Shown here piece by piece: positions 1 through 6,644 of a DNA stretch of 7,178 nt; positions within the stretch are counted from its first letter, which is position 1; each line of letters opens with the position of its first letter. Origin of the DNA: JAENVU01 sp031422675 (lineage in GTDB: Bacteria > Actinomycetota > Acidimicrobiia > IMCC26256 > JAENVU01). A program made the translations under genes and the position numbers. The DNA lies in NCBI GenBank assembly GCA_031422675.1, contig JANPMG010000092.1, positions 1 to 7,178 of the forward strand, in the 5' to 3' direction. Below the pieces are notes generated by a model. That model was not told where the DNA came from and made no database searches. It worked only from the letters and a program-made list of their open reading frames with translations.

Positions 1-239
1 AAGAGGTAACCCACCTGGTCGCCGACCACCGCCGCCACGAAGCACCCGATCAAGATCACGGTCAAGTTCAGCTTGCCGTCCGAGGCCAGCAGGCCGGCGG
101 TAACGAGGAGCGAATCGCCGGGAAGGAAGAAGCCGATCAGCAGCCCGGACTCGGCGAAGACGATGAAGATGAGCCCGATCGTCCCGAACGATTCGAGCAG
201 GTTCTCCGGGTCGATCCAATCGGTGATGGCAGCAAGCAT
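1..239 (-). CDS. DedA family membrane protein, N-terminal part (cut by window edge)
   Basis: Read on the minus strand from ATG at 239-237, this gives 79 complete residues and runs off the window. It starts MLAAITDWIDPENLL. The segment FAESGLLIGFFLPGDSLL (residues 28-45) is the DedA/SNARE-associated family signature, with the conserved Glu30 and Pro40-Gly41-Asp42. A second conserved piece, GDQVGY, follows at 73-78. Hydrophobic segments lie at about 20-38 and 59-73. The family comprises inner-membrane proteins; characterised members act in lipid (undecaprenyl phosphate or phospholipid) translocation and membrane homeostasis, but the substrate here cannot be told. An in-frame TAG lies 15 bases upstream of the ATG, so no earlier start is possible. 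No Shine-Dalgarno is visible; a TAGTGT hexamer ends 6 bases before the ATG, which suggests a leaderless transcript. The gene is divergent from topA and is probably not functionally tied to it. Confidence 0.9.
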   Translation of the reverse strand, partial: MLAAITDWIDPENLLESFGTIGLIFIVFAESGLLIGFFLPGDSLLVTAGLLASDGKLNLTVILIGCFVAAVVGDQVGYL

Positions 240-245
240 CCGAGC

Positions 246-251
246 ACACTA
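246..251 (-). promoter_or_regulatory. Possible -10 element of a leaderless dedA promoter
   Basis: On the minus strand the hexamer TAGTGT (pattern TANNNT) is followed by six bases and then the dedA ATG. That spacing would put transcription start at or next to the A of the start codon, as in the leaderless genes common in actinobacteria. No good -35 element is seen at normal spacing, and the match is short, so it could be chance. Confidence 0.3.
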
Positions 252-252
252 G

Positions 253-284
253 GGGCCCATCCGGGCACCTGGGTCCATCTGGGC
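253..284. repeat. Imperfect 14-bp direct repeat in the dedA/topA divergent spacer
   Basis: GGGCCCATCCGGGC (253-266) and GGGTCCATCTGGGC (271-284) match at 12 of 14 positions, with an 18-bp period. They fill the middle of the 86-bp spacer between the two divergent starts, where an operator or promoter would lie. The repeat is visible directly; a regulatory role is inference. The first copy also contains GCCC/GGGC arms around a 4-base loop. Confidence 0.45.
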
Positions 285-325
285 GCTACCTTCGCCCGGT
301 CCCCGTCGTCTCGAGTTCAGAGAAT

Positions 326-3073
326 GTGGTTGTGGCCAAGTCCCTCGTGATCGTCGAATCGAAGACGAAGGCCGACACGATCGGCCGGTTCCTCGGCGAT
401 GATTTCACCGTGTTGGCGAGCTTCGGCCACGTGCGGGATCTCCCGCGCAAAGGCCTCGGGGTCGACGTCAACGATCATTTCCGTTTGGAGTACGCGGCGC
501 CGGAAGGTCGCTCCAAGGACGTGGTCGCCACGTTGCGACGGGCGATGAAAGGAGCCGACGAGCTCTACCTCGCCACGGATGAGGATCGCGAAGGTGAGGC
601 GATCGCGTGGCATCTGATCGAGGTACTCAAGCCGAAGACCGACGTCAAGCGGATGGTGTTCCACGAGATCACCCGCGAAGCGATCGACGCCGCGATTGCA
701 AACCCGCGCGAGCTCGACATGAAGTTGGTCGAGGCCCAGGAGGGCCGCCGAACTCTCGACCGGCTGGTGGGCTACGAGGTGTCGCCGGTGCTGTGGCGGC
801 GAGTCGGCGGCGCCCGATCCGCGGGCCGGGTCCAGAGTGTGGCCGTGCGCCTCGTGGTGGAGCGTGAACGGGAACGAATGGCGTTCCGGACCGCCGAGTT
901 CTGGGATCTCGACGGCCGGTTCGCGGCGCGCGGCACGGAGTTCGGCGCTCGGTTGGTGGAGCTCGACGGCCGTCGGATCGCCACCGGCCGTGACTTCGAC
1001 CCCGCTACCGGTGAACTCGCGCCCGATTCCGCCTCCGCCCGGCTGCTGGAAGACGACGCCCGCGGTCTGGCCGGCCGGCTCGCCGACGTCGTGTTCACCG
1101 TCCGTCAGGTGGAGGCGAAGGATTTCACCGAGCGACCGAAGCCACCGTTCAAGACGACCACCCTGCAGCAAGAGGCCGGCAACAAGCTCCGGTTCAGCGC
1201 CGCGCGCACGATGTCGGTCGCGCAGGGGCTTTACGAGCGTGGGTACATCACCTACATGCGGACCGACTCGATCAGCCTTTCGAACCAGGCGGTTGACGCG
1301 GCTCGCGCGCAGATCGTCGAACGTTTCGGTCAGGCCTATCTGCCGCCCGCCCCCCGGTCCTACGCCAACACGACGAAGAACGCGCAGGAGGCGCACGAGG
1401 CGATCCGGCCCTCGGGGGCGCGTTTTCGGACTCCCGAAGACGTGCGCGGCGAGTTGTCGCGCGACGAGCAGCAGCTCTACGAGCTGGTGTGGATGCGGAC
1501 GGTCGCCAGCCAGATGACCGATGCGCGCGGCCGGCGGGTCACTATCCGGCTCGGTGGCGCGTCGAGCGCGGGCGAAGACGCGGTCTTCCGTGCGTCGGGG
1601 AAGTCGTACGAGTTCCTGGGCTTCCGGATGGCGTACGTCGACGTGAGCGACGACCCCGCCGCGGCTGACGAAGACGAAGCCGTCCTGCCGGGCGTGGGCG
1701 AAGGCGAAGGCGTGGCGTGTCGTTCGTTGGACGCCAACGGCCACACGACCCAACCGCCGGCTCGCTACACCGAGGCCACGCTGGTGAAAGTGCTCGAGGA
1801 CTCGGGGATCGGGCGCCCGTCCACGTACGCGTCGATCATCAACACGATCACGAGTGAGCGCGGCTACGTGTGGAAGAAGGGCAACGCGTTGGTGCCGTCA
1901 TGGACGGCGTTCGCCAAGACCCAGCTCCTCGAGCGTTATTTCTCGCACCTCGTGGATTACAGCTTCACCGCCACGATGGAGGAAGCGCTCGACGCGGTTG
2001 CGCGCGGCGAGGGCGAAGCCGAGAAGTGGTTGCATTCCTTCTACTTCGGAAACGGCACCGCCGGCCTCAGTGAACTCGTCTCCGAGGAGCACCTCGCGAA
2101 GATCGACATGGCCGAGGTCAACAAGATCCTGATCGGCACGGATGAGACCGGCGGCGAGTTCGTGGTGCGGGTCTGGAACACGGGTGAGTCGTTGCACCAC
2201 GGGGACGAGAAGTGTCCGCTGCCGGCGGATCTGGCGCCCGATGAACTCACCGTCGAACGGTGTGTCGAACTCATTGCCAAGGGTGCGGCCGGCCCGCGCG
2301 AACTCGGGACCGATCCGGTCTCGGGCGAGACGGTGCTCGCGCTCAACGGGCGGTTCGGTCCGTTCGTCCAGCTCGGAAAGCTGGAGGATGGTGCGAAGGC
2401 CAAGACCAAGCCGCCGCGCGCGTCGTTGTTCAAGACGATGGATCCCGAGACGGTCGATCTCGAGACGGCGCTGAAACTGTTGGCGCTTCCGCGCGTGGTG
2501 GGTGCCGATCCCGAGGGCAACGAGATCACCGCGCAGAACGGACGGTACGGCCCGTACCTGAAGAAGGGGACGGACAGCCGCAGTCTCGAATCCGAGGATC
2601 AGATCTTCACCTGCACTCTGGAGCAGGCCGAGACGATCTTCGCCCAGCCCAAACGCGGGCGTGGTCAGCAGGCGAAGCCGCCCCTCGCCGAGCTCGGCGA
2701 GAGTCCGGACACGGGGAAGCCGATCCGGGTGCTCGACGGTCGCTTCGGACCGTACGTCACCGACGGCGCCACGAACGCGACGATCCGGCGCGGACTGGAT
2801 CCGGAGACGATCACGTTCGAGGACGCGCTCGATCTCCTGCGCGAGCGCGCCGCGAAGGGGCCGTCGACCAAAGCGAAGAAGACCGCGAAGAAGCCGGCCA
2901 AGAAGACTGCGAAATCCGCAAAGAAGAAGCCCGCGAAGAAGAAGGCCGCATCGCAGCCGGCCGCCGGTACCACCCGGGTCGTGAAAAAGGGCCAGAGCGC
3001 AGTGGCCCGCAAGGCTGCGGCCAAGAAGGTGGCCGCCGTGGAGGCACTCGGTCGCGGTGACGACGCCTTCTGA
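326..3073 (+). CDS. topA: DNA topoisomerase I (type IA), actinobacterial form with Lys-rich tail
   Basis: A 915-residue type IA topoisomerase, which relaxes negatively supercoiled DNA by single-strand passage. The Toprim domain is N-terminal: VIVESKTKA carries Glu11, and DEDREGEAIAWHL (85-97) carries the metal-binding Asp85, Asp87 and Glu89. The catalytic tyrosine is Tyr310 in YITYMRTDSISLS (307-319). Other family segments are SAGRVQSVAVRLV (165-177), EAHEAIRPS (355-363) and GIGRPSTYA (495-503). There are no C-terminal tetra-Cys zinc fingers. Instead three topoisomerase C-terminal repeats end in NGRFGPF (about 674-680), NGRYGPY (738-744) and DGRFGPY (804-810), followed by a Lys/Ala-rich tail from about 847. 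This matches actinobacterial TopA. The GTG at 326 fits the usual N-terminus; GTG at 332 is a close alternative, because no strong Shine-Dalgarno decides between them. It is the first gene of a tight four-gene run, and the next start lies inside its 3' end. Confidence 0.97.
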   Translation: MVVAKSLVIVESKTKADTIGRFLGDDFTVLASFGHVRDLPRKGLGVDVNDHFRLEYAAPEGRSKDVVATLRRAMKGADELYLATDEDREGEAIAWHLIEVLKPKTDVKRMVFHEITREAIDAAIANPRELDMKLVEAQEGRRTLDRLVGYEVSPVLWRRVGGARSAGRVQSVAVRLVVERERERMAFRTAEFWDLDGRFAARGTEFGARLVELDGRRIATGRDFDPATGELAPDSASARLLEDDARGLAGRLADVVFTVRQVEAKDFTERPKPPFKTTTLQQEAGNKLRFSAARTMSVAQGLYERGYITYMRTDSISLSNQAVDAARAQIVERFGQAYLPPAPRSYANTTKNAQEAHEAIRPSGARFRTPEDVRGELSRDEQQLYELVWMRTVASQMTDARGRRVTIRLGGASSAGEDAVFRASGKSYEFLGFRMAYVDVSDDPAAADEDEAVLPGVGEGEGVACRSLDANGHTTQPPARYTEATLVKVLEDSGIGRPSTYASIINTITSERGYVWKKGNALVPSWTAFAKTQLLERYFSHLVDYSFTATMEEALDAVARGEGEAEKWLHSFYFGNGTAGLSELVSEEHLAKIDMAEVNKILIGTDETGGEFVVRVWNTGESLHHGDEKCPLPADLAPDELTVERCVELIAKGAAGPRELGTDPVSGETVLALNGRFGPFVQLGKLEDGAKAKTKPPRASLFKTMDPETVDLETALKLLALPRVVGADPEGNEITAQNGRYGPYLKKGTDSRSLESEDQIFTCTLEQAETIFAQPKRGRGQQAKPPLAELGESPDTGKPIRVLDGRFGPYVTDGATNATIRRGLDPETITFEDALDLLRERAAKGPSTKAKKTAKKPAKKTAKSAKKKPAKKKAASQPAAGTTRVVKKGQSAVARKAAAKKVAAVEALGRGDDAF
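2870..2944 (+). other. Lys/Ala/Pro-rich (histone H1-like) tail-coding segment of topA
   Basis: Codons for residues about 849-873 encode alternating Lys, Ala and Pro (pattern KKTAKKPAKKTAKSAKKKPA), with further basic residues to about 901. Such tails occur in mycobacterial and streptomycete TopA, where they are known to bind DNA and raise processivity. The low-complexity AAG/GCG DNA is also repetitive, so copy number could vary between strains. Confidence 0.85.
3040..3044 (+). promoter_or_regulatory. Ribosome binding site (GGAGG) inside topA for the MFS gene
   Basis: GGAGG lies inside the last codons of topA, 12 bases before the GTG at 3057. It supports GTG 3057 as the transporter start over the later in-frame ATG at 3162, which has a G-rich run directly against it and no proper spacing. 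Confidence 0.55.
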
Positions 3074-4610
3074 GCCGCCCGCGTCGGATTCCGGCGCGCC
3101 TGCACCAGCCTCTTCCGAGTCGTTTGCATCGGCGTCTAACCCTTCCCAACCCGGGACGGGGATGCCCGGTCGGCGGCCCGGCGCTGACCCCGCGCCGTTC
3201 ATCCCGAGTGCCGGTGAGGAAACACCGGTTCCCTCGGCGTCGTTCCACCTGTTCGGGTCGAGGCCGTTCTTGCGGCTGTGGCTGGCCCAGGTGTTCTCGA
3301 GCTTGGGGGACTGGGTCGGCCTGATCGCGATCCTGGGCATCACCGCGCAGGTCTCGGACGGGTCGGCGGCGGCGATCAGCCTGGTGATGGGCGCACGCAT
3401 GGTGCCCGGGTTCTTTCTGGCCACCCTCGGCGGCGTGATGGTGGACCGGTTTGATCGACGTCGGATCATGGTGCTCTGCGACCTCGGCCGGGCCGCGTTG
3501 ATCTGCACGTTGCCGTTCGTGAGCAGCCTCTGGCTGCTCGTCGTCGCCTCGTTTTTCATCGAGATCATGACGCTGCTCTGGGGTCCGGCGAAGGATGCGT
3601 CGGTTCCGCATTTCGTTCCCGAGGAGAATTTGGCCTCGGCCAACACCCTCTCGCTTGTCGCGTCCTACGGCACGTTTCCGCTCGGCGCCGGCATCGCCGC
3701 GGTCCTCTCCGTCGTCGCCACCTGGCTCGGCGGGTTCGACGCCTTGAAGTCGCTGAAGGTGGATACGGACGTCCTCTCGCTGTGGTTCGACGCCATCACC
3801 TACATCACGTCGGCGCTCATCGTGTTCCGGTTGCCGATCCCGCGCCCGGCTCGCGACGGCACCAAGAAGCTCGACCTCGCATCGAGCATGCGCGAGATCA
3901 AGGAGGGTGTGAAGTTCATGCGTTCCGAGCCGTTCAGCCGCGCCGTCATCATCGGTTTGGGCGGCGGTCTGATCGGTGCCGGCGCGATGGTGCCGCTCGG
4001 TCAGTTGTTCGCCGAGGAGGTGCTCGGTTCCAGAGCGCAATACGGCGTGATGTTGGCCGCACTCGGCACCGGTGCCGCTCTCGGGCTCTTCGCAATCCTC
4101 GCGTTCCAGAAGCGGTTGCCGCGCGAGGCGGTGTTCTCGTGGGCCGTGATCGGCTGTGGCGGGTTCCTGGTCGCCGCGGTCAGTTTCAACGTCGGCGGGA
4201 TCATGGCGCTCCTGATCGCGATCGTGGGGGCCGGCGCGGCGAGCGCGTACGTCACCGGATTCACGATGATCCAGGAGACCGTCTCGGACGAGATGCGGGG
4301 CCGCACGTTCGCCACGCTCTACGCGGTGGTGCGGCTGTGCCTCCTGCTGTCGCTGATCGTGTCGCCGCTGTTCGCGGACCTGTTCGACTGGGTCTTCTCA
4401 CTCTTCACCGATTCGCAGCACATCCAGGTCGGCGGATTCGGCTACTCGTTCCCCGGTGTGCGGGTGGCGCTCTGGGCTGGCGGCGCCCTCACCGTCGCGT
4501 CCGGTCTGTACGCACGTCGGCAACTGTCGCGGTTCGCATCGGACCATCCGACGATGGCGCCGACTCCCGGCGGGAACGCGTCGGTCGATCCGACCGACGG
4601 GTCCGCATGA
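3057..4610 (+). CDS. MFS transporter (EntS/MFS_3-like), linked to tmk
   Basis: A 517-residue membrane protein of the major facilitator superfamily, with about 12 hydrophobic segments after residue 70. The first 60 residues are a Pro/Ser/Ala-rich, probably cytoplasmic, low-complexity tail. FLRLWLAQVFSSLGDWVGLI (71-90) starts the first membrane helix. GGVMVDRFDRRR (125-136) is the MFS motif A loop between helices 2 and 3. WGPAKDASVPHFVP (175-188) and DEMRGRTFATLYAVVRL (411-427) resemble the multidrug/enterobactin-exporter branch. The substrate cannot be inferred. It overlaps topA by 17 bases and its TGA overlaps the tmk ATG (ATGA), so translational coupling is likely. From memory, several actinobacteria carry an MFS-like membrane domain fused to thymidylate kinase next to topA; this gene looks like the unfused version of that domain. 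Family assignment is firm, function is open. Confidence 0.9.
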   Translation: MTTPSEPPASDSGAPAPASSESFASASNPSQPGTGMPGRRPGADPAPFIPSAGEETPVPSASFHLFGSRPFLRLWLAQVFSSLGDWVGLIAILGITAQVSDGSAAAISLVMGARMVPGFFLATLGGVMVDRFDRRRIMVLCDLGRAALICTLPFVSSLWLLVVASFFIEIMTLLWGPAKDASVPHFVPEENLASANTLSLVASYGTFPLGAGIAAVLSVVATWLGGFDALKSLKVDTDVLSLWFDAITYITSALIVFRLPIPRPARDGTKKLDLASSMREIKEGVKFMRSEPFSRAVIIGLGGGLIGAGAMVPLGQLFAEEVLGSRAQYGVMLAALGTGAALGLFAILAFQKRLPREAVFSWAVIGCGGFLVAAVSFNVGGIMALLIAIVGAGAASAYVTGFTMIQETVSDEMRGRTFATLYAVVRLCLLLSLIVSPLFADLFDWVFSLFTDSQHIQVGGFGYSFPGVRVALWAGGALTVASGLYARRQLSRFASDHPTMAPTPGGNASVDPTDGSA

Positions 4611-5227
4611 GCGGTCGATTCGTCGTCCTCGAAGGGGGCGACGGTTCGGGGAAGTCGACCCAGTGTGATCTGCTCGTCACGTGGTTACGCAATGAAGGCG
4701 TCAACGTGATCGCCACGCATGAACCGGGCGGTTCCGAACTCGGCGTCGAGCTACGGCGCCTGCTGCTCAACGGCGATCCCGTCGGACCACGGGCTGAGGC
4801 GTTGCTGATGGCGGCCGATCGCGCGCAACACGTCGACGCGGTGGTGCGCCCCGCACTGGCGCGCGGGGCATGGGTGGTGAGCGATCGGTACGTGCCGTCC
4901 TCGCTGGTGTACCAGGGCGTGGTGCGGGGGCTCGGTGTGGACGAGATCCGCGCGCTGTCCCACTTCGCGACGGGCGGCCTCATTCCAGATCTCGTTCTGG
5001 TACTCGACGTGGATGACGCCACGGCCGAAGCCCGTCGGTCCTCCGGGGCCGATCGGATGGAACGTGAAGGTGGCGCGTTTCACGCCCAGGTACGGAGTTC
5101 CTACCGACAGTTGGCCGAGGGCTCGGGCTGGACCGTGGTGGATGGAGTCGGCGCGGCCGCGGTGGTGGCCGAGCGGGTGCGTGAGGTCGTTGCACCGCTG
5201 CTGAGCGCCGATCCCACCGCCTCCTAG
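4607..5227 (+). CDS. tmk: Thymidylate kinase (dTMP kinase)
   Basis: A 206-residue cytosolic enzyme that phosphorylates dTMP to dTDP with ATP, an essential step of dTTP synthesis; the length is normal for the family. The P-loop GGDGSGKST is at residues 10-18. EPGGSELG (39-46) contributes to dTMP binding. The family signature SDRYVPSSLVYQG (92-104) includes the Asp93-Arg94-Tyr95 motif. LIPDLVLVLDVD (125-136) is the strand before the LID, and the LID region carries Arg143, Arg144 and Arg150 in RRSSGADRMEREGG (143-156). The P-loop has no arginine and the LID is basic, so this is the bacterial type II arrangement. The ATG overlaps the transporter stop by four bases, and holB starts 12 bases after its TAG. 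No frameshift or missing catalytic residue is seen. Confidence 0.96.
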   Translation: MSGRFVVLEGGDGSGKSTQCDLLVTWLRNEGVNVIATHEPGGSELGVELRRLLLNGDPVGPRAEALLMAADRAQHVDAVVRPALARGAWVVSDRYVPSSLVYQGVVRGLGVDEIRALSHFATGGLIPDLVLVLDVDDATAEARRSSGADRMEREGGAFHAQVRSSYRQLAEGSGWTVVDGVGAAAVVAERVREVVAPLLSADPTAS

Positions 5228-5239
5228 GATCGACCGATC

Positions 5240-6235
5240 ATGTGGGAATCGGTGAGCGGTCAGGACGGCGCAGTTTCCACCTTGCGCGCGGCCTCCGCCC
5301 ATCCGTCCCACGCCTACCTGCTCGTGGGGACCGCCGGGTCCGGCGCGCTCGAAGCGGCCCGCGCGTTTGCGTGCGAGATCATCGGCGCGACCGACGCGAG
5401 AACCACGTCTCTGGTGGCCCGCGGCGCCCATCCGGATGTCGTGGAGTTCGAACCGACAACGGCCACGTACACCCTGGCCAACGAGATCCGCGCGCCTCGG
5501 AGCGGCGAGACCGCACGCCGGGATCCGGGGCTGCCGCGCGTCTTGCCGGAGATCCATCGTGCGCCGGTCGAGGGGGTGCGCAAGGTGGTGATGCTGCGGG
5601 ACGCAGATCGGATGGAGCCGGTCGTCGCGAACGCGTTGTTGAAGAGCATCGAAGAACCGCCGCCGCGCACGGTGGTGATGTTGCTCACCGGCCGGCCCGA
5701 GGGTCTGCTGGCGACGATCCGATCGCGCTGTCAACGGGTGGACTTCGCGTACGCGTCGCCCGTTCGTACGCCCGCGATCGAAGCTGTGCGCTGCGCGTTC
5801 TCGAACATCGTGGCGCGCGTGGACGGTCGAGCCGCCACGGTGGTGGATTTGGTGGAGGAACTCGAAGCCGCGTTAGCGAGCGCTGGCGCCGCGTCCGAGC
5901 AGGCGGCCGCCGAGGAGCTCGACGCGCTCGAGACCGAGATCGAGGCGCGCGGGTATCAGCCTCGCATGGCTGCGTCACTGAAGCGCCGGCTCGGCGAGCG
6001 CCAGAAGCAGGAGCTTCGCCGGGCGAAGACGGACGCGCTGATCGAGGGCATCGGTGCGATCGAGGCGGTGTACCTGGCGGTCCTCGCGGATTCGCCGGAC
6101 GCGCCAAGGGTGAACCCCGCCCGCGCCGTCGACGCGCTGGAGGCCTGTCGTGCGGCTCGCCAAGCCGACGAGTTCAATCCGAACGTGGGGTCTTTGCTGT
6201 TGCGGCTGGTTTCCCATCTTCCCGCCGTGGTGTGA
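5240..6235 (+). CDS. holB: DNA polymerase III subunit delta prime, divergent (no Walker Lys, no zinc cysteines)
   Basis: A 331-residue AAA+ protein resembling the delta prime clamp-loader subunit, which with delta and gamma/tau places the sliding clamp on DNA. Supporting segments are WESVSGQDGAVSTL (2-15), SHAYLLVGTAGSGALEAARAFA (23-44), HPDVVEF (64-70), PVEGVRKVVMLRDADRM (109-125), NALLKSIEEPPPRTVVMLL (131-149) and the SRC motif (162-164). The Walker A lysine is replaced (GTAGSGAL), as expected for a non-hydrolysing delta prime. The usual four-cysteine zinc module between C45 and HPD is absent; the only cysteines are 45, 164, 185 and 303. By eye, the stretch between HPD and PVEG is about 15 residues longer than in textbook members. 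Residues 203-262 are charged and Ala/Glu-rich, probably helical. An AGGA ribosome site lies at 5226-5229, ten bases before the ATG. A dnaX-like reading is unlikely because the P-loop is dead. Confidence 0.88.
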   Translation: MWESVSGQDGAVSTLRAASAHPSHAYLLVGTAGSGALEAARAFACEIIGATDARTTSLVARGAHPDVVEFEPTTATYTLANEIRAPRSGETARRDPGLPRVLPEIHRAPVEGVRKVVMLRDADRMEPVVANALLKSIEEPPPRTVVMLLTGRPEGLLATIRSRCQRVDFAYASPVRTPAIEAVRCAFSNIVARVDGRAATVVDLVEELEAALASAGAASEQAAAEELDALETEIEARGYQPRMAASLKRRLGERQKQELRRAKTDALIEGIGAIEAVYLAVLADSPDAPRVNPARAVDALEACRAARQADEFNPNVGSLLLRLVSHLPAVV

Positions 6236-6241
6236 ACGCGC

Positions 6242-6264
6242 GGCTCGGCTCGCTTGGCTCGGCT
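6242..6264. repeat. Short imperfect GGCTC repeats after holB
   Basis: GGCTC occurs at 6242, 6247 and 6256, with GGCTT at 6261. The 9-mer GGCTCGGCT occurs at 6242-6250 and 6256-6264. It lies in the 75-bp gap between holB and the tRNA. No hairpin followed by a T run is formed, so it is not a recognisable terminator; its function is unknown and it may be simple slippage. Confidence 0.4.
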
Positions 6265-6271
6265 TTGGTCC

Positions 6272-6299
6272 CGGACCCGGAATGGGTGACCGGTACACT
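6272..6299 (+). promoter_or_regulatory. Possible promoter of tRNA-Thr
   Basis: TACACT at 6294-6299 fits the TANNNT -10 pattern and ends 11 bases before the mature tRNA 5' end, a normal distance for a short tRNA leader. The best -35 at usual spacing is CGGACC (6272-6277, 16-bp spacer), matching TTGACA at only three positions. The -10 is plausible and the -35 weak. Confidence 0.35.
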
Positions 6300-6310
6300 G
6301 CTCCGTCCCC

Positions 6311-6383
6311 GCCGGGATAGCTCAGTCGGTAGAGCAGCTCACTCGTAATGAGCAGGTCAGGAGTTCGAATCTCCTTCCCGGCT
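6311..6383 (+). tRNA. tRNA-Thr, anticodon CGT
   Basis: A 73-base cloverleaf folds fully: acceptor GCCGGGA/TCCCGGC, D stem GCTC/GAGC, anticodon stem GCTCA/TGAGC with loop CTCGTAA, 5-base variable loop AGGTC, and T stem AGGAG/CTCCT with loop TTCGAAT. The anticodon CGT reads ACG, hence threonine. The discriminator base is T and CCA is not encoded (CCT follows), so CCA must be added after transcription. All stems are perfectly paired, so the gene looks functional. It separates the housekeeping genes from the different content downstream. Confidence 0.96.
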
Positions 6384-6393
6384 CCTGGGCGGT

Positions 6394-6435
6394 CTGGTCG
6401 CGAACCGTCGGGTGTCGCGTCGCGCCAGCGACCGG
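6394..6435. repeat. Inverted repeat just after tRNA-Thr
   Basis: CTGGTCGC (6394-6401) can pair with GCGACCGG (6428-6435), giving eight pairs including one G-T, across a 26-base loop. It begins 10 bases after the tRNA. There is no T run, so it is not a classical terminator. It could help end or process the tRNA transcript, or be chance in GC-rich DNA. Confidence 0.25.
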
Positions 6436-6500
6436 AGGTTTACGTCTCGGCGAAAGTACGCCTTGGTGCCGACTTTCACGATCGGTGGCCCGCTGCCCGA
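6417..6500 (-). pseudogene. Possible relic of an excisionase/AlpA-type DNA-binding domain
   Basis: The minus strand from 6491 down reads GPPIVKVGTKAYFRRDV, then NLRSLARR. This resembles the second half of small winged-helix DNA-binding domains of the excisionase/AlpA (MerR-like) type, which typically read GPPxxKxGxxxxYRRxDLxAWLxxR. The expected helix-turn-helix half upstream (6501-6600) is not recognisable, and the consensus Trp of the last helix is missing. The frame continues without a stop into the antisense of the tRNA 3' end, ending REGDSNS. GC is high at its third codon positions. I infer a decayed remnant of an element that integrated at the tRNA. The match is from family memory and short, so it may be coincidence. 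Confidence 0.3.
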
Positions 6501-6567
6501 CGGCCCTAGTCCGAAGGGACCTTGAAGCTCTCTCTCCGCGCGGATCGAGCAGGAAGTCGGAAAATGG

Positions 6568-6596
6568 TGGCCAAACTTCTGAGAGTCGCGTAAGTT
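6568..6596 (+). promoter_or_regulatory. Weak candidate promoter for the exported repeat protein
   Basis: TGGCCA (6568-6573; four of six to TTGACA) and TAAGTT (6591-6596; TANNNT) are separated by 17 bases. They would give a leader of about 40 bases before the ATG at 6645. Both boxes are poor matches; the spacing is the main support. Confidence 0.2.
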
Positions 6597-6644
6597 ATGC
6601 CGGGTTCGGTGGATGCCGATCGCGAGTATCAACCTGGGGGAACG

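Noticed and set aside
287..292. TACCTT as a -10 box for topA
   Set aside because: It fits TANNNT only loosely and has no -35 partner; there are too many such hexamers by chance.
317..1753. Long minus-strand open frame opposite topA
   Set aside because: It is antisense to clear TopA catalytic domains, its protein is Arg/His/Leu-rich without any motif, and such frames are expected in GC-rich coding DNA.
1898..3646. 582-codon minus-strand open frame across topA and the transporter start
   Set aside because: It spans two well-supported plus-strand genes; the predicted protein is low-complexity and shows no domain.
5225..5230. TAGGAT at the tmk stop codon as a -10 box for holB
   Set aside because: It fits TANNNT but no -35 was found, and the 12-bp gap with an AGGA ribosome site is explained well enough by cotranscription.
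5240..6235. Reading the AAA+ gene as dnaX (gamma/tau)
   Set aside because: The Walker A lysine is missing and the protein is too short for DnaX; delta prime fits better.
6236..6310. Terminator after holB
   Set aside because: The GGCTC repeats are direct, not inverted, and no T run follows.
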